Assembly: GCA_947245315.1 (NCBI GenBank)
Contig: CAMXNV010000009.1
Location: 1 to 22,579 of the forward strand
Direction of reading: 5' to 3'
Length of the DNA stretch: 22,579 bases
Origin: an uncultured Oscillibacter sp.
Lineage (GTDB): Bacteria > Bacillota > Clostridia > Oscillospirales > Oscillospiraceae
Within the stretch, counting starts at the first letter, position 1. Each line of letters starts with the position of its first letter. The position numbers were made by a program, and so were the translations under genes. The notes below the pieces were generated by a model. It searched no databases and was not told the origin of the DNA. It saw only the letters and a list, made by a program, of their open reading frames with translations. Shown piece by piece: positions 7,087-12,288 of the stretch.

Positions 7087-8355
7087 ATGCGGCATTGGAA
7101 ACGAGGGGCGGCCCTGGTCCTGAGCCTGCTTCTGCTGGCGGGCTGCGCCGCCCCGGCGGAGGAAGCGGACAGCCGGTGGGACCCCGCTCTGAAGAACACC
7201 CTGGGCCTGACCCCGGAGCAGCGGCTGGAGGACTATGACCACCTGGTGAAGACCCTGAAGGACAGCTATCTCTGCCTGGGAGTCCACGACCGGGAGAACC
7301 CGGAGGACCCGGCGGAGGACATCTTCCGGAAGTACCGGGAGATGGTTGCGGAAAACGACAGCGACGACGCCTTCTATTCCGCGGTCTACAGCACCCTCTG
7401 GCGGCTGGGGAGCTACGGGCACCTGTGGATCATCGAGCCGGAGGACTATTATGAGATGCTGGACTGGTGCAAGACCCAGGACACCACGGGGCGGGAGCAG
7501 TGGAAGGCCGTCACCGAGGCCTCGGAGGAGCAGTACGCCAAGCTGAAAGCCTACCTGGACGGCCTGGGCGAGGAGGACGGCGGTTCTTGGAGCGGCGGCG
7601 GGGAGACGGGGGAGAACCTCCACACCCTGCTGCTGCCCGAGGAGGGCGTGGCCTATTTGAAGGTGGACAGTTTTTTGACGGACTATGACCCGGAGTATCA
7701 GAAAGAGGCCCAGGCCATTTTGGACTTCTACAACGCCGCCGGGGGCTGCACGGACCTCATCATCGATCTGACGGACAACAGCGGCGGCAGCGAGCGCTAC
7801 TGGCAGAACCTCCTGGCGGCCCCGCTGGCGGACGCGCCCCTGTCCTGTACGAACTACGCCCTCCTGGCGGACAGCGAGAACAACCGGCCCTATATCGAGA
7901 ACGTCTTCGACCCCTCGGAGCTCCATCCCATTTCGGAGCTGCCGGACCTGCCCAAGCTGGAGCGCGGGGGCCTGGAGGCCGCCACCCACTTTGTGGAGAG
8001 CACGCTGCGGGTGACCCCGGCGGCGGAGCGGGCGGCCTTCCGGGGCCGGGTGTGGCTGCTGGTGGGGCCCATGGTTTACTCCGCCAGCGAGTCCTTCGCC
8101 GTCTTCTGCCGGGCCACAGGCTTCGCTACCCTGGTGGGAAGCCAGACCAGCGGGGACGGCATCGGGGCCCTGGACCCCATCCTCATGCGGCTGCCCAACA
8201 GCGGCATTTTGATCCAGTTCACCATGATGTACGGCCTGAACCCCGACGGCTCCGGCAGCGAGGAGACGGGGACCGCGCCGGACATTCTCTCCCCCGCCGG
8301 GGAGCCCGCCCTGGTGACGGCGCTCCGGGCGGCGGCGGAGGCCCGGGCGGCATGA
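7087..8355 (+). CDS. S41-family (tail-specific protease-like) lipoprotein
   Basis: 422 residues; AAGGAG at 7073-7078 precedes the ATG. Residues 1-20 form a lipoprotein signal with lipobox LLAGC (C20 lipidated), so the protein is anchored on the outer face of the membrane. The C-terminal half matches the S41 peptidase core: GVAYLKVDSFLTDY, the strand TDLIIDLTDNSGGS, and VYSASESFA at ~330-338, where S332 is the likely nucleophile, then LVGSQTSGDGIG. No PDZ domain is evident; the N-terminal ~150 residues are a helical region as in many clostridial S41 lipoproteins. It may process surface proteins. Substrate unknown. It stands alone, flanked by a hairpin on the 3' side. Confidence 0.85.
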   Translation: MRHWKRGAALVLSLLLLAGCAAPAEEADSRWDPALKNTLGLTPEQRLEDYDHLVKTLKDSYLCLGVHDRENPEDPAEDIFRKYREMVAENDSDDAFYSAVYSTLWRLGSYGHLWIIEPEDYYEMLDWCKTQDTTGREQWKAVTEASEEQYAKLKAYLDGLGEEDGGSWSGGGETGENLHTLLLPEEGVAYLKVDSFLTDYDPEYQKEAQAILDFYNAAGGCTDLIIDLTDNSGGSERYWQNLLAAPLADAPLSCTNYALLADSENNRPYIENVFDPSELHPISELPDLPKLERGGLEAATHFVESTLRVTPAAERAAFRGRVWLLVGPMVYSASESFAVFCRATGFATLVGSQTSGDGIGALDPILMRLPNSGILIQFTMMYGLNPDGSGSEETGTAPDILSPAGEPALVTALRAAAEARAA

Positions 8356-8361
8356 GGGCCT

Positions 8362-8388
8362 CCGGGGCGGGAGCTCCTCCCGCCCCGG
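8362..8388 (+). terminator. Hairpin after the S41 lipoprotein gene
   Basis: Perfect 12-bp stem CCGGGGCGGGAG (8362-8373) with its complement (8377-8388) and a 3-nt loop, starting 6 bp after the stop. No T-run follows. Confidence 0.55.
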
Positions 8389-8432
8389 GCCCGGGGGCCG
8401 CTTGAGAATTTAGAGAAAATTTGAAAAAGGGC

Positions 8433-8460
8433 TTGACTTTGGGAAAACGTTTGGTATAAT
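8433..8460 (+). promoter_or_regulatory. Promoter of the tRNA-Ser gene
   Basis: TTGACT (8433-8438), 16-bp spacer, perfect TATAAT (8455-8460), about 60 bp upstream of the mature tRNA. The leader contains two small hairpins (8466-8474/8478-8486, and ATTGC/GCAAT at 8491-8509). Confidence 0.8.
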
Positions 8461-8519
8461 AACTACTGTTCTTCTGTGAAGAGCAGCACAATTGCATCGG
8501 TGGAGCAATCGACAACGAT

Positions 8520-8611
8520 GGAGAAGTCGCCTAGTTGGTCGAGGGCGCATGATTGGAAATCATGTAGGCCCCTAAAGGGTCTCGAGGGTTCGAATCCCTC
8601 CTTCTCCGCCA
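8520..8611 (+). tRNA. tRNA-Ser (anticodon GGA)
   Basis: Acceptor stem GGAGAAG (8520-8526) pairs with CTTCTCC (8601-8607), followed by discriminator G and an encoded CCA (8609-8611). Anticodon stem CATGA/TCATG encloses the loop TTGGAAA with GGA at 8555-8557. A long variable arm (~8565-8583), typical of class II tRNAs, and the T-loop GGTTCGAATCC confirm serine. It reads UCC/UCU codons. Confidence 0.97.
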
Positions 8612-8615
8612 AAGA

Positions 8616-8647
8616 AACCCTAGAGCCGCAACGGTTCTGGGGTTTTT
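8616..8647 (+). terminator. Intrinsic terminator of the tRNA-Ser gene
   Basis: AACCCTAGAGCCG (8616-8628) pairs along its full length (with G-U wobbles) with CGGTTCTGGGGTT (8632-8644), loop CAA, followed by TTT and a further T-rich stretch. Confidence 0.9.
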
Positions 8648-8732
8648 ACTTTGTCTTTTGATTCGAAAATTCATATACATATCTTGGATAATTATGTACG
8701 GTATTCACCGTTTTTGCGGTTATTCATCCGTC

Positions 8733-8752
8733 GTGACGCCAAAATGCTGCCC
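8733..8752. repeat. Direct repeat, left copy (possible island boundary)
   Basis: GTGACGCCAAAATGCTGCCC recurs at 13486-13505 with one mismatch. The two copies bracket the AT-richer accessory genes. Read on the minus strand both give short similar peptides (GSILASRR / GSIWASQK), so they may be remnants of a shared coding tail rather than attachment sites. Confidence 0.6.
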
Positions 8753-8890
8753 GGCGCCAAAAAATCGGGGGATAAAAGACGGCGGCAAAATGCGCGAGGC
8801 TTTTATGCTTTCCGCTCTGAATATCTGTCATCGTTCATATGGGCTTCCTCCTGTAAGATTAAGTTGTCCCTTTGTTGCCCCTGTTTTCAC

Positions 8891-8918
8891 TTGTAATCCT
8901 TTTTCACCCATATATTAT
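8891..8918 (+). promoter_or_regulatory. Likely promoter of the amidoligase operon
   Basis: TTGTAA (8891-8896), 16-bp spacer, TATTAT (8913-8918), about 90 bp upstream of the first small gene. Not a full consensus, but the only good match in the leader region. Confidence 0.5.
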
Positions 8919-8926
8919 TTCTATAG

Positions 8927-8973
8927 AACCCCGAAAACCGCGACGGATTTGCTCCTGAGCGGTTTCCGGGGTT
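8927..8973 (+). promoter_or_regulatory. Leader hairpin of the amidoligase operon
   Basis: AACCCCGAAAACCGC (8927-8941) pairs with GCGGTTTCCGGGGTT (8959-8973) at 14 of 15 positions; a short T-run (8980-8984) follows. It lies between the predicted start of transcription and the first gene, so it could be an attenuator or a 5'-stabilising hairpin. It could also be the leftover terminator of a lost upstream gene. Confidence 0.55.
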
Positions 8974-9005
8974 TGCCCATTTTTCAGAAAGGAAGGAAAG
9001 CAAAC

Positions 9006-9092
9006 ATGCTGAAACTGCTGCTTAATGCCATTCGCGCAATTCTCGTCACCCTGTTGGATCAGGCGCTCCGTAAGGTCTGCGCGGTGGGGTGA
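9006..9092 (+). CDS. 28-residue hydrophobic/amphipathic peptide
   Basis: ATG at 9006 preceded by GGAAGGAAAG (8990-8999), a good ribosome-binding site. The product begins MLKLLLNAIRAILVTLLDQA and ends RKVCAVG: an amphipathic helix with a basic face and one cysteine. The stop overlaps the start of the next gene (GTGA at 9089-9092), the first of three such overlaps in this operon. I do not recognise a family. It could be a membrane-associated peptide, a substrate of the downstream amidoligase/amidotransferase, or only a translational leader that opens the downstream ribosome-binding site. Confidence 0.6.
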   Translation: MLKLLLNAIRAILVTLLDQALRKVCAVG

Positions 9093-9208
9093 ACGCGAAC
9101 CAGGACAAGGAGCTTCTGAAAACGCTCCTCGGTATCCTGGCCACAACCGCCGCCGCCATCGTCTGCGCGGCCATTGACTGCTTAACGAAGGAGGACCACA
9201 AACCATGA
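9089..9208 (+). CDS. 39-residue small membrane peptide
   Basis: GTG start at 9089 overlapping the previous stop. The product has a charged N-terminus (NANQDKELLK), a single hydrophobic segment of ~20 residues (GILATTAAAIVCAAIDCL) and a charged tail (TKEDHKP). The stop TGA (9206-9208) overlaps the ATG of the amidoligase gene (ATGA at 9205-9208). It carries AAGGAGG (9188-9194) near its end, serving the next gene. Probably a single-pass membrane peptide. Not recognised; the overlapping arrangement on both sides argues that it is really translated. Confidence 0.6.
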   Translation: MNANQDKELLKTLLGILATTAAAIVCAAIDCLTKEDHKP

Positions 9209-10074
9209 TGACCGAAACCTTTTTGTGCTCCGTCTGCGGAGAAGCCCACCCCTTGGAGGACCGCCGGGAATTTGACGACCAGGACCTCTGTGCCCGCTGC
9301 CTGGAGGAAGAAACCGTCATCTGCCACGAGTGCGGTTCCCGCTACTTCGGCGTAGAGCTGGAGGTCGACGAGGGAGGCGAGAGCAACTCCAGCGCCGAGG
9401 CGCTTCTGCAAATCGTCAACGCAGGGGAGGAGCGGGCCTACTGCAAGCACGACGGGTCCCTGGAGGACGGCTTCGAGATCGTCACCCACCCCATGACCCT
9501 CGCCTATCACCTGGAGGCCATGCCCTGGGAGGCCCTGCTGCATAGGGCCTCGGAGATGGGCTATTTGTCCCATAAAGCCCTCACCTGCGGCTTTCACATT
9601 TATGTGAACCGGGATACCTTCGGCGAGACGGAGGCCCAGCAGGACGCCTGTATCGCCCGGATTCTCTACTTCTTTGAGAAGCACTGGGACGAGCTGCTGA
9701 AATTCAGCCGCCGGACGCCCCGTCAGCTGGAGCAATGGGCCTCCCGCTATGGCTACAAGGACCGCCCCATGGAAATCCTGGACCACGCCAAGAAGGGCGG
9801 CGGAGGCGGACGCTATTCCTCCGTCAACCTCCAGAACCGAGACACCATTGAGTTCCGCATCTTTCGCGGTACTCTCAAATACAACACCCTGGCCGCCACA
9901 TTGCAGCTTGTCAACAGGCTCTGCGATGTGGCGGTTTCTCTCTCCGACGAGATGGTAAAGCCCCTGGCCTGGACCACCTTTGTCTCCGGCATCTGGGAAC
10001 CGGAGCTGATTCAGTACCTGAAAGAGCGGCGGCTCTATGTCAACGAACCCATACAGGGAGAGGAGGACGACTGA
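9205..10074 (+). CDS. Amidoligase-family enzyme with N-terminal zinc ribbons
   Basis: Predicted ATP-dependent carboxylate-amine ligase of the glutamine-synthetase/gamma-glutamylcysteine-synthetase-like fold. 289 residues. Paired cysteines C8/C11, C29/C32 and C40/C43 suggest small zinc-binding knuckles. The catalytic core follows: FGVELEVDEG (E51, E53, metal-binding strand), CKHDGSLEDGFEIVTHPMT (DGSL at 83-86), CGFHIYVN (128-135), and RYSSVNL...TIEFRIFRGT near 205-236. These are the conserved motifs of the putative amidoligase family. It overlaps the preceding micro-ORF by 4 bp, and its own stop overlaps the start of the glutamine amidotransferase gene, which would supply ammonia. The target carboxylate (peptide, cell wall or small molecule) is unknown. 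Confidence 0.87.
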   Translation: MMTETFLCSVCGEAHPLEDRREFDDQDLCARCLEEETVICHECGSRYFGVELEVDEGGESNSSAEALLQIVNAGEERAYCKHDGSLEDGFEIVTHPMTLAYHLEAMPWEALLHRASEMGYLSHKALTCGFHIYVNRDTFGETEAQQDACIARILYFFEKHWDELLKFSRRTPRQLEQWASRYGYKDRPMEILDHAKKGGGGGRYSSVNLQNRDTIEFRIFRGTLKYNTLAATLQLVNRLCDVAVSLSDEMVKPLAWTTFVSGIWEPELIQYLKERRLYVNEPIQGEEDD

Positions 10075-10928
10075 TGTGCTGCCTGTTCGGAATGATCGAC
10101 TATCGGGGGCATTTTACGGGCCGTCAAAAAACGCGGCTTCTGTCCATCCTGGCGGCGGAGTGTGAGGCCAGGGGCACGGACGCCGCCGGGGTGGCCTACT
10201 GCGTGGGCGGGGGGCTCCGGGTCTACAAGCGCCCGGTCCCCGCCCACGCGCTAGGATTCCGTATCCCGGACGGCGTTTCGGTGGTCCTGGGGCACACCCG
10301 CATGACGACCCAGGGGAGCCAGGAGAAGAATTACAATAACCACCCCTTTCTCGGGAACGCGGGAGGACGGCGCTTCGCCCTGGCTCACAACGGCGTGCTG
10401 TATAACGACCAGCTGCTTCGCAGGTCGCTGAGGCTGCCGTCCACGAAAATCGAGACGGACAGCTACATCGCCGTCCAGCTACTGGAGCGGCAAAAGGCCC
10501 TCGACTTCGCCAGCCTGAAATACATGGCTGAACAGGTCGAGGGCTCTTTTACGTTTACGTTGCTGGACGAGGCGAACCGCTGGTATCTGGTGAAGGGGGA
10601 TAACCCGCTTTGTCTCTATCACTATCCCAGGCTCGGCGTGTACCTCTACGCTTCGACGGAGGAAATCCTTCGCAAGGCGTTAAGGAATCAGGGCCTTGGC
10701 AGGCCCAAGCGGATTCAGGCGGATTGCGGGGATATCCTGGAAATCTCGCCGGACGGGACGATTCACCGAAGCGCCTTTGAGACGGACTTCGGGAACTGGA
10801 TACCGTCGCTGTATACGTCGACCGCTTGGCGGAACTGTTCGCAGAACGCCCTTGAACGGGAGTATCGGCGGCATCTGGAGGCCCTTGCCGGGTGGTACGG
10901 ATTCCCTGTGCGTCGGCGATCTGCTTGA
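10074..10928 (+). CDS. Class II glutamine amidotransferase (Ntn-hydrolase)
   Basis: Hydrolyses glutamine to release ammonia for a partner enzyme. 284 residues; the start overlaps the amidoligase stop (TGATG), so the two should be made in step. After Met removal the nucleophile is C2 of MCCLFGMIDY. Other class II landmarks: GHTRMTTQG (73-81), NYNNHPF (86-92), LAHNGVLYN (103-111), and KIETDSYIAVQLLE (125-138). No synthase domain is attached, so it probably works with the neighbouring amidoligase. The C-terminus may be altered: the +1 frame continues past the stop with protein-like sequence to 10980, suggesting a late frameshift. Confidence 0.88.
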   Translation: MCCLFGMIDYRGHFTGRQKTRLLSILAAECEARGTDAAGVAYCVGGGLRVYKRPVPAHALGFRIPDGVSVVLGHTRMTTQGSQEKNYNNHPFLGNAGGRRFALAHNGVLYNDQLLRRSLRLPSTKIETDSYIAVQLLERQKALDFASLKYMAEQVEGSFTFTLLDEANRWYLVKGDNPLCLYHYPRLGVYLYASTEEILRKALRNQGLGRPKRIQADCGDILEISPDGTIHRSAFETDFGNWIPSLYTSTAWRNCSQNALEREYRRHLEALAGWYGFPVRRRSA

Positions 10929-10980
10929 CCGGGGCTTTACGCTGGACGATGTAGCGGAGTTCCTTTACACGGGGAGATAG
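10881..10980 (+). other. Protein-like tail in the +1 frame after the amidotransferase (possible frameshift)
   Basis: Over the last ~50 bases of the amidotransferase gene and 52 bases beyond its stop, the +1 frame reads DSLCVGDLLDRGFTLDDVA followed by EFLYTGR and a TAG at 10978-10980. This looks more like a real helical C-terminus than the annotated ending (FPVRRRSA). Either the gene has suffered a small indel near 10875-10895, or a short overlapping gene exists without an obvious start codon or ribosome-binding site. Confidence 0.45.
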
Positions 10981-11029
10981 GGGACAGTTCATGTGCCGTT
11001 TGGGTATACCCCAGCGGCACAGAGAAAAA

Positions 11030-11098
11030 GCCTCCCAATAGGGCCGGTTTCCGGCTTTCGGCATGTGCCGTTTGGAGAACCGGCTCTATTGGGAAGGC
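11030..11098. terminator. Large bidirectional stem-loop between the amidotransferase and antitoxin genes
   Basis: 11030-11049 pairs with 11078-11098 over 20 bp with a single bulge and one wobble; an A-run precedes it and CTTTT follows, so it can end transcription from both sides. It overlaps the last codons of the antitoxin gene. CATGTGCCGTTTGG occurs at 10990-11003 and again in the loop at 11062-11075. Confidence 0.8.
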
Positions 11099-11397
11099 GC
11101 TTTTCCTCCATTGGCAAACCGCTCCCTCATTCTGGAATCCAATTCCTCCTGGGTGCAGACACGCCCGGCGGCAATATCTGCCTCGCTTTGCGCCAGCTTG
11201 ACGCCGATCTCCTCGTGGGTCAGCTCGTCCCAGGTTTTCAGCGCCGGGCGGAAGGGCATTCCGCCTTCTTGAAGGCTCTGCCGCGCAAAAATGCGCACGG
11301 CTTCCGCAAACGAGGTTCCCAAACTGCGGTACAGCTCCTCCACCTGGGCTTTCAGTTCTCCGTCAATGCGAATTTGAAGCGTTGCGTCCATCGACAT
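11086..11397 (-). CDS. RelB/DinJ-type antitoxin, apparently orphan
   Basis: 103 residues; the ATG at 11397 has AAGGAGG 8 nt upstream. The N-terminus (MDATLQIRIDGELKAQVEEL) is a ribbon-helix-helix DNA-binding domain as in RelB/DinJ, followed by the family's MPFRPALKTWDELTHEEI region, which normally wraps the toxin. A RelE/YafQ toxin gene would be expected directly downstream (below 11086), but there is only the terminator and then the convergent amidotransferase gene. A longer in-frame ORF to 11772 is not real; it crosses the promoter and the resolvase fragment. Confidence 0.8.
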   Translation of the reverse strand: MSMDATLQIRIDGELKAQVEELYRSLGTSFAEAVRIFARQSLQEGGMPFRPALKTWDELTHEEIGVKLAQSEADIAAGRVCTQEELDSRMRERFANGGKAPSQ

Positions 11398-11419
11398 AGA
11401 ATCGCCTCCTTGTATTACA

Positions 11420-11448
11420 ATAGTACTACTTTTTGCAGAACGTGTCAA
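11420..11448 (-). promoter_or_regulatory. Promoter and likely operator of the antitoxin gene
   Basis: Minus strand: perfect TTGACA (11448-11443), 17-bp spacer, TACTAT (11425-11420). The palindrome TAGTACTA (11421-11428) overlaps the -10 box and is a plausible operator for the ribbon-helix-helix antitoxin (inference). Confidence 0.75.
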
Positions 11449-11478
11449 GGCAATACACACTTGTGAAGGAGAGTGATC

Positions 11479-11652
11479 ATGAAAATCGGCTATGTCCGCG
11501 TCAGCACTCAGGAGCAGAACACCCTGCGGCAGGAGGTCCTGATGCAGTCCCTCGGCGTTGAACAGCTGTACATCGACAAGGCCGCCGGTTATGACGGCTC
11601 TTTTTTTGCGGTCATGGCGATCAGGAAGGTCTTCAAAAGCTGCTCCGCGTAG
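11479..11652 (+). pseudogene. Truncated serine recombinase (resolvase/invertase family), N-terminal fragment
   Basis: ATG at 11479 with GGAG at 11468-11471. The first ~35 residues (MKIGYVRVSTQEQNTLRQ, then LGVEQLYIDKAAG) are the start of a resolvase/invertase catalytic domain, with the nucleophilic Ser in RVST. Homology stops near 11585; the frame then reads through the 3' end of the opposite-strand XRE gene and stops at 11652. A full resolvase is ~180-200 residues, so most of the catalytic and all of the DNA-binding domain are missing. It marks a past insertion or deletion joining the antitoxin locus to the XRE/GTPase module. Confidence 0.8.
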
Positions 11653-11921
11653 ACCCGCTCGGTGTCGGTGCAGCTCTCCAGCAGCAGGGCCAGCGGCTCG
11701 CTGAACGCCGCCTCCTGCCTTCCAAAAAGAATATAGTCTGTTTTCAGCCGGAGAATCCGGGAGATTTTGCATAGCGTCGGCACAGACATTCCCTTCACGC
11801 CAAGCTCAATGTCCGAGCAGAATTTCGGGGTGACGTCCAACAGCTCCGCGAACTGCTCCCGCGTATAGCCCAAATATTCCCGCTGGGTGCGGATTCTGGA
11901 GCCAATTGCCATCCAATCCAT
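11589..11921 (-). CDS. XRE-family helix-turn-helix repressor
   Basis: 110 residues from the ATG at 11921; GGGGGA lies 7 nt upstream, which favours it over the TTG five codons earlier. Residues ~5-60 form a Cro/CI-type HTH: IGSRIRTQREYLGYTREQFA, LLDVTPKFCSDIELGVKGMS and VPTLCKISRILRLKTDYILFG. The remaining ~45 residues are helical, probably for dimerisation. It is divergent from the small membrane protein/GTPase pair and is the likely regulator of that promoter, which carries a 12-bp palindrome at its -10 box. Its 3' end overlaps the resolvase remnant. Confidence 0.85.
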   Translation of the reverse strand: MDWMAIGSRIRTQREYLGYTREQFAELLDVTPKFCSDIELGVKGMSVPTLCKISRILRLKTDYILFGRQEAAFSEPLALLLESCTDTERVYAEQLLKTFLIAMTAKKEPS

Positions 11922-12015
11922 CGTATCGTCCCCCAAAAGGTTTTGCCTATAGTCTATCCTCTATGAGTTCTCCCTAAAATAATCTTTCAGGGGTTTAAAA
12001 TTATAACTATTAGGG

Positions 12016-12044
12016 TTGATATTATAGAACTTTAAGAGTATACT
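12016..12044 (+). promoter_or_regulatory. Promoter of the membrane-protein/GTPase operon with palindromic operator
   Basis: TTGATA (12016-12021), 17-bp spacer, TATACT (12039-12044). The perfect palindrome AGAGTATACTCT (12035-12046) covers the -10 box, a placement that suits repression by the divergent XRE protein (inference). The surrounding ~120 bp is very AT-rich. Confidence 0.75.
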
Positions 12045-12108
12045 CTAAAGGGAAGTCGGATTCCGATTGATGTAGTCGAAAAATAAAACGATGCAGGAGG
12101 CGTCACCG

Positions 12109-12282
12109 ATGAAGAGAGCGCAAGAGCAGAACTCCGCCCCGAAAGCAGAAGGAAAAAAGAAGCGGCGCGCGCTAAAGGCCGTCGCCGGGGCGGTTGGTAC
12201 AGCCGCAGCCATATGGGCAATATGGAAACTCCCCGCCCAACAGGCGGAAAAAAGTATGAACGACATAAAAAATTGGGGGTGA
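12109..12282 (+). CDS. 57-residue basic protein with one membrane segment
   Basis: ATG at 12109 with CAGGAGG (12094-12100) 8 nt upstream; an ATG at 12091 overlaps that site and is rejected. The N-terminal ~30 residues are strongly basic (KRAQEQ..., GKKKRRALKA), followed by a hydrophobic stretch VAGAVGTAAAIWAIWKL and a polar tail ending NDIKNWG. The positive charges before the helix suggest an N-in single-pass membrane protein. It lies 6 bp upstream of the GTPase gene in the same operon. No family recognised; it may anchor or partner the GTPase. Confidence 0.72.
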   Translation: MKRAQEQNSAPKAEGKKKRRALKAVAGAVGTAAAIWAIWKLPAQQAEKSMNDIKNWG

Positions 12283-12288
12283 AGCCTT

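Larger units (their letters stand above)
8650..9005. other. AT-rich non-coding stretch between the tRNA-Ser and the amidoligase operon
   Basis: No convincing gene: an ORF on the plus strand (8658-9092) has no ribosome-binding site and no family-like composition upstream of the real small gene at 9006. Base composition drops sharply compared with the sequence to the left. It contains one copy of a 20-bp direct repeat (8733-8752), a plausible promoter (8891-8918) and a leader hairpin (8927-8973). Confidence 0.6.

Noticed and set aside
8585..8611. 3' end of tRNA-Ser as the attachment site of the neighbouring island
   Set aside because: I looked for a second copy of the GGTTCGAATCCCTCC segment elsewhere in the window and found none; the 20-bp repeat at 8733/13486 is a better boundary candidate.
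8658..9092. 144-codon ORF spanning the region after the tRNA-Ser
   Set aside because: The part upstream of 9006 has no ribosome-binding site, crosses the promoter and leader hairpin, and lacks protein-like composition; only the 28-codon 3' portion is supported.
11086..11772. 228-codon version of the antitoxin gene
   Set aside because: The upstream extension crosses the TTGACA/TACTAT promoter and the divergent resolvase remnant; the ATG at 11397 has a strong ribosome-binding site and family-like length.
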